In this document: positions 33,161 through 41,951 of the stretch, in pieces | How positions within the stretch are numbered: the stretch's first letter is position 1 | Layout: each line of letters begins with the position of its first letter | Assembly: GCA_017619375.1 (NCBI GenBank) | Contig: JAFZSL010000002.1 | Coordinates: 87,679-146,644 of the forward strand | Reading direction: 5' to 3' | Length of the DNA: 58,966 nucleotides | Source of the DNA: Prevotella sp. | GTDB taxonomy: Bacteria; Bacteroidota; Bacteroidia; Bacteroidales; Bacteroidaceae | Notes under the pieces: generated by a model | What the model saw: only the letters and a program-made list of their open reading frames with translations | Told to the model about the DNA's origin: nothing | The model's database searches: none | Position numbers and translations under genes: made by a program

Positions 33161-34162
33161 CTAAAGGTTCGTCAGGTTGGGGGTGGGTGGCGGTGTACCG
33201 CCGCGCATGTTGACTGTCATCGCCTCGATCATGCGTGCGTAGATTTGGTTGAGCTGCTCTATCTGTTGGGCGAGTTTCCTCGACTGCTCGTTGATTTGGT
33301 CGATGGTGCCGATTTGCTGGCTGGCGCCCTTCAACTGCATTTCATACACCTTGCTGATACCGGTGAGCGTGCGGTTGAGGTTCTCCATTTCCTCGGAGTC
33401 ACGTTGCAGGCGTGAACTCTGGTCGTTGACGGCGACAAGCAGTTCCGTGAGTTTCTTCAACTCTTCCACATAGTTCTCCGTGGCCTCCGCCATCTCCGGG
33501 GACACTTGTTGTTGCTGGGCGACCCATGCCATGTTGGAGCCGGTTCCTGGCGTCACGCCGCCGGCGGCCGGGCCGTTTGCTGCTGCCACTTGCCCACCTT
33601 CTGTGCCTTGGCCGGAGAGAACTTCCCCTCCTCCGCCGAAGCCGCCGCCGATGATGATGGTGCCTCCACCGCCACCGCCGCCGATGGTGCCTCCGCCTTC
33701 GACAACACCGCCTTCTCCGGCAGGCATGCCTCCGCCACCGATGACGATGCCTCCGCCACCGCCACCTCCGTAAGCGGCAGCCACTTGTCCTTGTTCTTGT
33801 CTTTCTTCTGTCTCGTCGCCGATGACGATGCCTTCGCCCTCTTCGTCCTCAAGGTCCAACTTGTCGGACTTGTCTTGGTTCGTTGCGGAGGGAGCGCCGT
33901 AATGGGTTTGCAAGTCCATTCCGTCGGTGGTCTTGTCAAACGGACGGTCGAATGCGGAGATGAAGAACACGAACACCTCGGTGCCCATTCCTATGAAGAG
34001 CATGAGGTTGGCTCCTTCGATGTGGGTGAGTTTGAAGAGCGTACCAAGGATCACGATAGATGCTCCCCAGCTGTAAGCGTAGTTGAGGAAGGTCTGGCCT
34101 GGGACGCTGTCCATCCACTTCTGCAGCCAGTAGACGATGTTGAATTTGCTGTATCTGGTCAT
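33161..34162 (-). CDS. gldL: Type IX secretion motor protein GldL/PorL with a glycine-rich insert
   Basis: A 333-aa protein. Two N-terminal transmembrane helices (about 30-46 and 52-70: GTLFKLTHIEG, LMLFIGMGTEVFVFFISAF) include membrane Glu62, matching the essential glutamate of the GldL proton channel. The C-terminal part (about 235-333) is a predicted coiled coil. Between them, residues about 125-205 form a long low-complexity stretch dominated by Gly runs (GGGGGG several times) that the family does not usually have at this length. It begins four bases after gldK and is translationally close to gldM. Confidence 0.9.
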   Translation of the reverse strand: MTRYSKFNIVYWLQKWMDSVPGQTFLNYAYSWGASIVILGTLFKLTHIEGANLMLFIGMGTEVFVFFISAFDRPFDKTTDGMDLQTHYGAPSATNQDKSDKLDLEDEEGEGIVIGDETEERQEQGQVAAAYGGGGGGGIVIGGGGMPAGEGGVVEGGGTIGGGGGGGTIIIGGGFGGGGEVLSGQGTEGGQVAAANGPAAGGVTPGTGSNMAWVAQQQQVSPEMAEATENYVEELKKLTELLVAVNDQSSRLQRDSEEMENLNRTLTGISKVYEMQLKGASQQIGTIDQINEQSRKLAQQIEQLNQIYARMIEAMTVNMRGGTPPPTPNLTNL

Positions 34163-34166
34163 AGTG

Positions 34167-35627
34167 CTATTTCTTCTTGGTTGCTTTTTGTCTGATGCTG
34201 GTTGACGTGGCGATGCTCCTTACGCAGCGGAATCCGATGTAGGAGCGTGGCTGGTTCTGGTATTCCCATGACCTCCATGCCGACCTGATGTATGACTCGG
34301 GGTCTTTCCATGAGCCGCCTCTTACGCTTTTCTTCTTCAGGCGGTAGGGGTCTTCTTTCGCTGCCTTGTACTCCAACTGTGGGTTCAGGTCGTTCATGGC
34401 ATCCACGCCGGCCTCGGTGTAGATGGTGCTGGTCCATTCCGCCACATTGCCTGCCATGTCGAAGAGTCCGTTGGTGTTGGCGGAGTAGATGCCCACCTTG
34501 CTGGTGATGAGGTTGCCATCTTTCGTGTAGTTGCCCTTGTCGGGCTTGAAGTTGGCGTAGAAGCATCCGTCTCCGCTCTTCACGCTTTCGTTCTCCCATG
34601 GGAACTCATTGCCGTCCTTTCCTCGTGCGGCATACTCCCATTCTGCTTCGGTGGGAAGGCGGTATCGTTGCACATAACGTGCCTCGGGTCCCAGTCCCTT
34701 GAGCAGGTAGTCGGTGCGCCATGCGCAGAAGGCGTTGGCTTGTTCCCAGGAGACGCCCACCACCGGATATTCGTTGAAGGCGGGGTTGCTGAAGTAGTTG
34801 CGGAGGTAGATTTCGTTTTCCGAGTTGCGGAAGTCGTTCACCCAGCACGTGGTGTCTGGGTAGATGTTGATGATGTAGGTGTTGAGGAAGTCCCACGGTC
34901 CGCTGAGTGGCCTGTTGATGGTTTCCCTGACGATGTGTCCTTCGTCGTCGATGTAGGCGGTGTCCTTCGAGATCATCACCACTTCATTGGGGTCCACCAC
35001 ATAGTCGGTGTTGAGGTTGCGCTCTTCAGGATTGAGGCGGTTGCGTCTCAATGCTGCCGTGGTGTAGTCGTAGATTTCGTAGCGGTAGTTCATCTGGCTG
35101 GCGTCAAGCATCTTCTCACCAGTCACAGGGTTGGTGACATACACGCTTTCGATGGCTCGAAGTTCGTCTTCGTTGGGTTTTCTTGGTAGCGACTTCTTCC
35201 AGTCGAGGTGCGGTGTTACGGGGTCGCCGTTCTTGTCCTCAGTAATCATGTAGGAGTCGTCGCCGCCGTATGCCGGGTCGGCGAGCCGCTCGCGGATGAT
35301 GGAGTCGCGCACCCAGAAGACAAACTGCTTGTATTTGGAGTTGGTCACCTCTGTCTCATCAATCCAGAAACCGTCGACGGAGATTTCTTTCACCGGTGTC
35401 TGCTTGCCCCAAAGACTGTCTTGCTGGTCGATGCCCATCTTGAGGAATCCTCTCTTCACCATCGTCATGCCAAAGGGTGCTGGCTCCTTGAACGAGCGGT
35501 TGCCACCCACACCGATCACTTCGCCGCCACGTCCGGAGGAGGAGGCGGAGCCGGCGCTCATGCAGCCGGTGAGGATGAGGGCGGCCAAGGAGAGGATGGC
35601 TGCGAAGAAATTGCTTGTTCTCATCAT
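34167..35627 (-). CDS. gldK: Type IX secretion lipoprotein GldK/PorK
   Basis: A 486-aa outer-membrane lipoprotein: leader ends LAALILTGC with lipobox Cys. The body is a formylglycine-generating-enzyme (FGE-sulfatase) fold (DGFWIDETEVTNSKYKQFV, PVVGVSWEQANAFCAWR, RLPTEAEWEYAARG, RGGSWKDP, IGFRCVR), lacking enzymatic role in this family. With GldN/PorN it forms the periplasmic ring of the system. The frame begins at a GTG (35642) in a tandem repeat; the ATG at 35627 gives a better lipoprotein leader, and a second ATG follows immediately. Ends four bases before gldL. Confidence 0.92.
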   Translation of the reverse strand: MMRTSNFFAAILSLAALILTGCMSAGSASSSGRGGEVIGVGGNRSFKEPAPFGMTMVKRGFLKMGIDQQDSLWGKQTPVKEISVDGFWIDETEVTNSKYKQFVFWVRDSIIRERLADPAYGGDDSYMITEDKNGDPVTPHLDWKKSLPRKPNEDELRAIESVYVTNPVTGEKMLDASQMNYRYEIYDYTTAALRRNRLNPEERNLNTDYVVDPNEVVMISKDTAYIDDEGHIVRETINRPLSGPWDFLNTYIINIYPDTTCWVNDFRNSENEIYLRNYFSNPAFNEYPVVGVSWEQANAFCAWRTDYLLKGLGPEARYVQRYRLPTEAEWEYAARGKDGNEFPWENESVKSGDGCFYANFKPDKGNYTKDGNLITSKVGIYSANTNGLFDMAGNVAEWTSTIYTEAGVDAMNDLNPQLEYKAAKEDPYRLKKKSVRGGSWKDPESYIRSAWRSWEYQNQPRSYIGFRCVRSIATSTSIRQKATKKK

Positions 35628-35632
35628 CTTGT

Positions 35633-35690
35633 ATATTCTCACACTTTATATTATTCTCACACTATCTATAATACTCTCACACTTTTGTGT
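35633..35690. repeat. Tandem ~19-bp CTCACACT repeat at the porP-gldK junction
   Basis: Three imperfect units, each with CTCACACT and a TATA-rich tail. On the minus strand it encodes the last residues (SVRVL) and stop of porP and the upstream GTG of gldK. Confidence 0.7.
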
Positions 35691-36640
35691 TTGTTCTTTC
35701 CTTTCTTTGTCAGGTTGATGTCGGTCTGATAGTTGACAAACAACTCATGGCTGCCGTTACCCAGGCTGATGCCGGAGGTGTAGAACTCATAGCTATACCC
35801 CAGTTGTATGCCTTGGAAACTGCCGCCAATGAACGCTGTGACGGAGTTGCCGGGACTGTATCCTGCACCCAGGTACATGTGCTTGTTCTCGTTGTTGTAC
35901 TCCAGTCTTGCTGTCACATCGCCCCTATATTCCACGCCGTCGTAACGCACAAGCATGGAGGGGTGTATAGTTAGAAACGGATTTCTTAACTTAATATTGT
36001 ATCCACTTGTCAAATAAAAGGTGGCGTCCACCTTCAATTCGTTGGTTTCGCCCAGTTCGATGGTGGGTGAGGTGAGGTGCTGGCCGGAGACGCCCACATA
36101 CCAACGGCCGCGGGTGTAGTAGAGGCCGGCGCCAAAGTCGATGGTCTGGCCATTGACTTCTGAAGTGCTGAAAGCGGGGTCGCCGGTCTGGTCGAGGTCA
36201 AGTTCCGAACCATCAAGTTTCTCTGTCAACAGGCCCGCCTGGACACCCACGCTGAGCGTGCCGCCCAAAAGTTTCTTCTTATGGGCGAATTGCGCTGAGA
36301 TGCGCTGGTGGGTGAACAAACCTATCTGGTCGCTCATCAGCTGAAGGCCAACGCCGTTGACGGAATTGCCAAGGGTGAACGGCATGTCGCCACTGAAATA
36401 CATCGTCTTGGGGTTGTTCTCGAACCCCACAAAACTCATGGCGTAGGCAGCGGCGACGTTCAACTTCGCCTCCTTGCCCACTGCACCGGGATTGAAATAT
36501 GGTTCCATGCCCCAATAATGACTGAAGGGCACATCGTATTGGGCTTTGCCGCACAAAGGGATAAGCACCAACACCAACAGAAGGATGATTTTTGGTCTAA
36601 ACACGTGATTATAACGCGATATTGCCTCATTTATTGCCAT
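35666..36640 (-). CDS. porP: PorP/SprF family type IX secretion outer-membrane protein
   Basis: A 324-aa barrel with signal peptide (KIILLLVLVLIPLCGKAQ) and family motifs DVPFSHYWGMEPYFNPGAVG, FTHQRISAQFAHKKKLLGG and YSPGNSVTAFIGGSFQGIQLGY. PorP/SprF proteins are barrels that associate with the secretion machinery or anchor cell-surface adhesins. First gene of the operon, in the same order as in Porphyromonas gingivalis. Its last codons fall in a CTCACACT tandem repeat, so the C-terminus may differ from relatives. Divergent from the TonB-type receptor. Confidence 0.9.
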   Translation of the reverse strand: MAINEAISRYNHVFRPKIILLLVLVLIPLCGKAQYDVPFSHYWGMEPYFNPGAVGKEAKLNVAAAYAMSFVGFENNPKTMYFSGDMPFTLGNSVNGVGLQLMSDQIGLFTHQRISAQFAHKKKLLGGTLSVGVQAGLLTEKLDGSELDLDQTGDPAFSTSEVNGQTIDFGAGLYYTRGRWYVGVSGQHLTSPTIELGETNELKVDATFYLTSGYNIKLRNPFLTIHPSMLVRYDGVEYRGDVTARLEYNNENKHMYLGAGYSPGNSVTAFIGGSFQGIQLGYSYEFYTSGISLGNGSHELFVNYQTDINLTKKGKNKHKSVRVL

Positions 36641-36693
36641 TTTGTTGGCAAAACACAGAAAGAAACACGCTGAATGCTTCTGGGATATATGAA

Positions 36694-36776
36694 AGAGTAG
36701 GAGGTTTTAGGAGATTTTAGGAGAGAGTAGGAGGTTATAGGAGAAAGTAGGAGGTTTTAGGAGGGAGTAGGAGACT
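36694..36776. repeat. Tandem ~20-bp GTAGGAGGTTTTAGGAG repeat
   Basis: About four imperfect units upstream of porP. A shorter array of the same unit is at 54142-54186. Confidence 0.8.
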
Positions 36777-36806
36777 CGGATTCCTTTCACTGGAATCCAG
36801 GTCTGA

Positions 36807-36844
36807 CTTTAAGGTCCTTAGGGTCCTTAGGGTCTTTAGGGTCA
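36807..36844. repeat. Tandem 9-bp TTAGGGTCC repeat
   Basis: Four units between the porP and receptor genes. A related CCTTAAG-type array is at 51713-51748. Confidence 0.7.
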
Positions 36845-36916
36845 TTTGTATCGAGAATGTTGAATTTTTTCCAATTGTATTAAACTTTTAAGCCTTTAAA
36901 GTGTCAAATATTTGTT

Positions 36917-39442
36917 ATGAATCGATTTTATTTATTTATCTTATTTGTTTTACAAGTGACTTGCGCTGCGGCGCAAGGAGTGGTGAAAGGAAAAGTACAC
37001 GACAAAGGAACCAATGACCCATTAGGTTACGTCAATGTCGTTGTCACGAAGGCGGGAGACGACAAGATGGTGAAAGGAGCCATCACCGACGAGAATGGTG
37101 AATTCAACATCACCGACCTGCCCAATGGCAACTATGACCTCAACATCTCATTCGTGGGTTATAAGACGCTCACGAAGCATTTTTCCATCACTGCAGCAAA
37201 ACCCACCCATCATCTTACCAACCTCTTCCTCGCCGAGGACACACAGCAACTCAAAGAGGTGACTGTCACGGGACAGAGGGCCATCATGAAACTTGAAGTG
37301 GACCGCAAGTCGTTTGATGTCACACAGGACATCTCCAACGCAGGTGGTTCGGCCAGCGACGTGCTGGAGAACATCCCCTCCGTCGAGGTGGACAACGACG
37401 GCAATGTCTCGCTGCGAGGCAACACCAGCGTGGAGGTGTGGATCAATGGCAAGGCCAGCGGACTGACGTCTGACAACAGGGCGGAAATCCTCCAACAACT
37501 GCCGGCGGAAAGCATCGAGCGCATCGAGGTCATCGACAACCCGTCGGCGAAATTCTCTGCAGAAGGAAGTGCCGGCATCATCAACATCGTGCTCAAGAAA
37601 GACCGGCGTGCCGGTTATTACGGCTCATTCCAAGTGGGGGCAAGCACCTTGAAAATGGCCAATACCAGTTTCAACATCAATTATAACAGTTCGCTCCTCG
37701 ATGCCTTCTTCAACGTCGGATACCGGCACAGGCACAACGAGGGAGAGAGTATCAGCAGGCAGGAATATCTCACGACCAACACATACCAAAATTATAACGG
37801 CACCAACACCGGGCAAGGCAACAACCTCTTCATGAGAGGAGGCGTCACTTTCCACGTGTCCAAAAACGACGACCTCTCTCTCACCGGCATGTTCATGCAC
37901 GGACAGAACAAAGGATGGAACCTCACACCCTATCATTACGGTGTCATCGGACAACCACAAGACCAAAGGATGATGTTCAGAAGGTCCACCTCGAGAGGAG
38001 ACATGGACATGAGAAACATCGAGTTCGACTACAGGCACAACTTCGGCAGCGACATGCATTTCCTCGAACTTGTGGTGAGTAATGGGAAGTTTGGTGGAGA
38101 CAACAGCAACGTCTATCAGGACTCTACCGTCTATTATACCGGAGGGCTGCCCACCACCTACGACTATCTCTACAGGCCGGTTGATATGAACAACAAAAAC
38201 TGGGAGATAAAACTCGATTACGAAAACCCCATAACGGAGAATTTCAAAATCCAGGCTGGCTACAACGCAAGACTCTCACGTGAGAACACCCCTCAGGAAA
38301 GTTTCGCCGACAGTACTTCGTGGAACGGCAGCAACCTCCAGGAGGACAAGAAATACTTCAACCGCTTCATCTACGACAACGACATCCACGCCCTCTATGC
38401 CACACTCAACTACAAGATTGGCAATTTTGGCATCATGGCCGGACTCAGGGGCGAATACTGGAAGGTGAACACAAAGAGTTATGACTGGGACCAGGAACAC
38501 GACCCAGCCAAGAGGGAGGCACCGTTTAAGAAAGACTATTTCCAACTCTTCCCAAGCCTCTTCCTCTCTTATCAGATCACCCCCAACGACCAGTTGCAAC
38601 TCAACTATACGAGAAGGTTGAGGAGACCGTGGGGAGGACAGCTCAACTCCTTCAAGAACACCAGCGACGCCTCCACCGTGTCGTTCGGAAACCCCTTGCT
38701 TACGCCAGAGTACTCCAATTTGTTCTCGCTCAATTACCTCCGAACTTGGACTCTGCACTCGCTCCTCGTGAGCGCCTATTACAGGCCCACGTCCGACGTG
38801 ATGCAACGCATCAACTGGCAGAACTCCAGCGACGGACTGATGTACTCCACCACGGAGAACGTGTCGAAAAGCACCAGTTCGGGACTTGAACTGACGGCGA
38901 AGAACAAGTTCTTCAAGATTCTCGACCTCTCCACCTCCGCCAATTTCTTCTATTACAAGCTCGATGGTTTCTCATATCTCATAGACAACCAAACCGTCAG
39001 GGGAGAGGGAAATCACAGCTTCACATGGTTCGTACGCATGCAGGCAAGCCTCAGACTGCCCTACGACCTCTCCGTGCAAGCCACCGGCAACTATCGTTCA
39101 AAGCAGGTCATCTCGCAAGGACACAGGAAACCAGGATACGGCTTGGACCTCGGCATCAGGAAGACATTCTTCGACAAGAGACTCACCGTCTCGCTCAGTT
39201 GCCGTGACTTGCTCGACTCCCGTAAATTTGAGAACTACACCAGTAGCGAGACGTTCACACGTTATCAGAAGAACAGAAGGCAAAGCCGCAACTTCAGGCT
39301 CACCCTCACGTGGAGCTTTGGCAACATGAAACAGAAGAAGAGGGGAGAAGGCCGCGACGGCAGGGAAGGCGAGCAGGATGACCAGGACAACAACATCAAC
39401 AACAACGATATGCGGAATGACTTCAACGGCATGGACGACTGA
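36917..39442 (+). CDS. TonB-dependent receptor-like outer-membrane protein
   Basis: An 841-aa protein. The signal peptide ends at about residue 20 (VTCAAAQG). A carboxypeptidase-regulatory-like beta-sandwich (about 22-110; GVVKGKVHDKGTNDPLGYVNVVV) precedes the plug (about 120-240; NAGGSASDVLENIPSVEVDN, SLRGNTSVEVWINGK, IERIEVIDNPSAKFSAEG) and a barrel of the OMP_b-brl_3 type. This subgroup is widespread in Bacteroidota and is not tied to a SusD partner; none is present here. The substrate is unknown. The last 35 residues after the final strand are a charged, Asn/Asp-rich tail (DGREGEQDDQDNNINNND), unusual because barrels normally end in an aromatic residue. Confidence 0.85.
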   Translation: MNRFYLFILFVLQVTCAAAQGVVKGKVHDKGTNDPLGYVNVVVTKAGDDKMVKGAITDENGEFNITDLPNGNYDLNISFVGYKTLTKHFSITAAKPTHHLTNLFLAEDTQQLKEVTVTGQRAIMKLEVDRKSFDVTQDISNAGGSASDVLENIPSVEVDNDGNVSLRGNTSVEVWINGKASGLTSDNRAEILQQLPAESIERIEVIDNPSAKFSAEGSAGIINIVLKKDRRAGYYGSFQVGASTLKMANTSFNINYNSSLLDAFFNVGYRHRHNEGESISRQEYLTTNTYQNYNGTNTGQGNNLFMRGGVTFHVSKNDDLSLTGMFMHGQNKGWNLTPYHYGVIGQPQDQRMMFRRSTSRGDMDMRNIEFDYRHNFGSDMHFLELVVSNGKFGGDNSNVYQDSTVYYTGGLPTTYDYLYRPVDMNNKNWEIKLDYENPITENFKIQAGYNARLSRENTPQESFADSTSWNGSNLQEDKKYFNRFIYDNDIHALYATLNYKIGNFGIMAGLRGEYWKVNTKSYDWDQEHDPAKREAPFKKDYFQLFPSLFLSYQITPNDQLQLNYTRRLRRPWGGQLNSFKNTSDASTVSFGNPLLTPEYSNLFSLNYLRTWTLHSLLVSAYYRPTSDVMQRINWQNSSDGLMYSTTENVSKSTSSGLELTAKNKFFKILDLSTSANFFYYKLDGFSYLIDNQTVRGEGNHSFTWFVRMQASLRLPYDLSVQATGNYRSKQVISQGHRKPGYGLDLGIRKTFFDKRLTVSLSCRDLLDSRKFENYTSSETFTRYQKNRRQSRNFRLTLTWSFGNMKQKKRGEGRDGREGEQDDQDNNINNNDMRNDFNGMDD

Positions 39443-39444
39443 AG

Positions 39445-39475
39445 ATTAATTAATAATTCACAATTATAATAATTA
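39445..39475. repeat. AT-rich repeat, solo copy after the receptor gene
   Basis: ATTAATTAATAATT-type array two bases past the TGA of the receptor gene; same family as the arrays around the four-helix-bundle gene. Confidence 0.7.
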
Positions 39476-39521
39476 GTAACTGAGCATTCCCATCTGTTTA
39501 TCAAGAATTAGAGAATTATAG

Positions 39522-39560
39522 AATTAGGGTGTCCAATTTCCGATATTGGACACCCTAATT
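39522..39560. terminator. Perfect 16-bp hairpin between convergent genes
   Basis: 39522-39537 pairs perfectly with 39545-39560 around a 7-nt loop (TTCCGAT), between the receptor gene and metG. It can serve both transcripts, though T runs are weak. Confidence 0.7.
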
Positions 39561-39591
39561 GCTAATTGTAAATTATAAATTATTAATTATT
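39557..39591. repeat. AT-rich repeat, solo copy abutting the metG stop
   Basis: AATTATAAATTATTAATTATTT-like array that touches the TAA of metG (minus strand). It is inverted relative to the copy at 39445. Confidence 0.7.
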
Positions 39592-41655
39592 TTACATCAC
39601 TTGGCTTCCAGGCTTCACCTCGCGGTCGAGGGTGGTGACGCTGAGGTTGCCGTCGAAGTTCTCGGCGGAGAGAATCATGCCTTGGCTCTCGATGCCCTTG
39701 ATTGTGCGGGGTGCGAGGTTGGCGATGAAGAGCACGTCGCGGCCGATGAGTTCCTCTGGCTTGTAGAACTTCGCTATGCCGGAAAGGATGGTGCGGTCGG
39801 AGCCGCTACCGTCGTCGATGGTGAATTTCAGTAACTTGTCGGCTTTCTTCACCTTCTCGCAGTGCTTCACGCGTCCCACGCGGATGTCGAGTTTCTCGAA
39901 ATCGGCGAAGTCCACCACGGGTTTGATTTCCTTGGCCTTGTAGTTGGCGGCTTCATTGGCTTTCTTCGTGTCTTCCAGTTTCTTCAACTGTGCAGCAATC
40001 ACCTCGTCCTCGATTTTCTCAAAGAGTAGGGCGGGCTCTGCCAACTGATGTCCGGGCTTGAGGATGTCGGTATGTCCCAATTGTCCCCATTCGAAGGTGT
40101 CGATGTTGATCATCTCTCTCAGCCTGCGGCTGCTGAAGGGAAGGAAGGGTTCGAAGGCGATGGCCAGGTTGGCCACCAGTTGCAAAGAGATATAGAGGAT
40201 GGTCTCCACGCGCTTGGGGTCGGTCTTCCACACCTTCCACGGCTCACATTCGGTGATGTAGCGGTTGCCGATGCGTGCGAGGTTCATCGCCTCCTTTTGT
40301 GCGTCGCGGAACTTGAAGTTGTCGAGCAAGGCCTCCACCTTCTCTTTCACGTCCTTGAACTCGTCGAGTGCCTGCTGGTCCACAGGGGTGAGTTCGCCGC
40401 AGGCGGGTACTACGCCGCCCCAGTATTTCTTGGTGAGTTGGAGTGCGCGATTGACGAAATTGCCATAGACGGCCACCAACTCGTTGTTGTTGCGTTCTTG
40501 GAAGTCGCGCCAGGTGAAGTTGTTGTCCTTCGTCTCGGGGGCGTTGGCTGTCAGCACGTAGCGTAGCACGTCCTGCTTGCCGGGGAGGTCGACAAGGTAT
40601 TCATGGAGCCACACGGCCCAGTTCTTGGAGGTGGAGATCTTGTTGTCCTCCAGGTTGAGGAATTCGTTGGCTGGGACGTTGTCGGGCATGATGTATCCAC
40701 CGTGTGCCTTCATCATGACGGGGAAGATGATGCAGTGGAAGACGATGTTGTCCTTGCCGATGAAATGCACCAGCCGGGTGTCTTCGTCCTGCCACCATTT
40801 CTGCCAGGTTCCCCAGCGCTCCGGGTTGCTCTCGCACAACTCCTTCGTATTGGAGATATAGCCGATGGGGGCGTCGAACCATACATAGAGCACCTTGCCC
40901 TCCACGCCCTCGATGGGCACGGGGATGCCCCAGTCCAGGTCGCGTGTCATGGCGCGGGGCTGCAGGTCCATGTCAAGCCACGACTTGCATTGGCCGTAGA
41001 CGTTGGACCGCCATTCCTTGTGGCCTTCCAGGATCCACTGTTTCAGCCACTCTTGGTATTTGTTCAGGGGCAGATACCAGTTCTTGGTATCCTTCAGCAC
41101 GGGTGTGGAGCCGCTGATGGTCGATTTGGGGTTGATGAGTTCGGTGGGTGAGAGGTCGCGTCCGCATTTCTCGCATTGGTCGCCATAGGCGTTCTCGTTG
41201 TGGCAGTGGGGACATTCGCCCGTCACGTAGCGGTCGGCGAGGAATTGCTTGGCCTCCTCGTCGTAGAGTTGCGTGGTGGTTACTTCGGTCAGTTTGCCCT
41301 CGTCATAGAGTTTGCGGAAGAAATCAGCAGCAAACTGGTGATGTGTCTTGGAAGTGGTGCGTGAGTAGACATCGAAAGAGATGCCGAACTCCTCGAACGA
41401 CTTCTTGATCATCGTGTGATAGCGGTCCACCACGTCCTGCGGGGTGATGCCTTCGTTGCGTGCGCGCAAGGTGATGGGCACGCCGTGCTCGTCGCTGCCG
41501 CCGATGAACAATACTTCCTGCTTTTTCAGGCGCAGGTATCTCACATAGATGTCGGCCGGCACGTAAACGCCGGCCAAATGACCGATATGCACACCGCCGT
41601 TGGCGTATGGCAAGGCGGAGGTCACGGTCGTCCGTTTGTATTTCTTTTCTTGCAT
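39592..41655 (-). CDS. metG: Methionyl-tRNA synthetase
   Basis: A 687-aa class I synthetase that charges tRNA-Met. HIGH-type motif [10 protein letters not shown], zinc knuckle [18 protein letters not shown], and the KMSKS-type loop as KISTSKN. The C-terminal domain (about 580-687; [21 protein letters not shown]) is the tRNA-binding / dimerisation OB fold found in longer MetG forms. A TAATTTTG element at 41682-41675 on the minus strand is a likely -7 site. It is monocistronic, its stop touching an AT-rich repeat. Confidence 0.94.
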   Translation of the reverse strand: MQEKKYKRTTVTSALPYANGGVHIGHLAGVYVPADIYVRYLRLKKQEVLFIGGSDEHGVPITLRARNEGITPQDVVDRYHTMIKKSFEEFGISFDVYSRTTSKTHHQFAADFFRKLYDEGKLTEVTTTQLYDEEAKQFLADRYVTGECPHCHNENAYGDQCEKCGRDLSPTELINPKSTISGSTPVLKDTKNWYLPLNKYQEWLKQWILEGHKEWRSNVYGQCKSWLDMDLQPRAMTRDLDWGIPVPIEGVEGKVLYVWFDAPIGYISNTKELCESNPERWGTWQKWWQDEDTRLVHFIGKDNIVFHCIIFPVMMKAHGGYIMPDNVPANEFLNLEDNKISTSKNWAVWLHEYLVDLPGKQDVLRYVLTANAPETKDNNFTWRDFQERNNNELVAVYGNFVNRALQLTKKYWGGVVPACGELTPVDQQALDEFKDVKEKVEALLDNFKFRDAQKEAMNLARIGNRYITECEPWKVWKTDPKRVETILYISLQLVANLAIAFEPFLPFSSRRLREMINIDTFEWGQLGHTDILKPGHQLAEPALLFEKIEDEVIAAQLKKLEDTKKANEAANYKAKEIKPVVDFADFEKLDIRVGRVKHCEKVKKADKLLKFTIDDGSGSDRTILSGIAKFYKPEELIGRDVLFIANLAPRTIKGIESQGMILSAENFDGNLSVTTLDREVKPGSQVM

Positions 41656-41772
41656 GGTTGTTGGTTGTTTGGTGCAAAATTAGCAATTATTTCGTGAATG
41701 GGCGAATAATAGGGGTGAAAAACGCTATTTTGCACGACAACTTTGCTTGATGGAAAAAAAACGGCTGAAGAT

Positions 41773-41803
41773 TTTGTCATTATCCCAACTTTCACTATCT
41801 TTG
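41773..41803 (+). promoter_or_regulatory. Promoter of the tRNA-Arg gene
   Basis: TTTG (41773-41776) and TATCTTTG (41796-41803) are 19 bp apart; the tRNA begins 13 bp later. Confidence 0.75.
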
Positions 41804-41816
41804 CACCCACATTGAT

Positions 41817-41888
41817 GGTCTGATAGTTCAATGGATAGAATAAGTCTCTCCTAAAGATTAGATCCGGGTTCGATTCCCGGTCGGACCA
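41817..41888 (+). tRNA. tRNA-Arg (anticodon CCT)
   Basis: A complete cloverleaf: acceptor GGTCTGA / TCGGACC, D arm with GTTC, anticodon stem AGTCT / AGATT with loop CTCCTAA (anticodon CCU), T arm CCGGGTTCGATTCCCGG, discriminator A. The 3' CCA is not encoded. It reads AGG codons and is followed by a terminator. Confidence 0.93.
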
Positions 41889-41894
41889 CAAGGG

Positions 41895-41934
41895 ATCCCA
41901 AATGCTTGAATGACAGGTGTTTGGGATTTTGTTT
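41895..41934 (+). terminator. Terminator of tRNA-Arg
   Basis: ATCCCAAA (41895-41902) pairs with TTTGGGAT (41920-41927), followed by a T-rich tail. Confidence 0.8.
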
Positions 41935-41951
41935 TAGAAAGATAGACAAAG

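Noticed and set aside
33506-34195. 229-codon plus-strand frame opposite gldL
   Set aside because: Shadow of the Gly-rich gldL sequence; no family resemblance or start signal.
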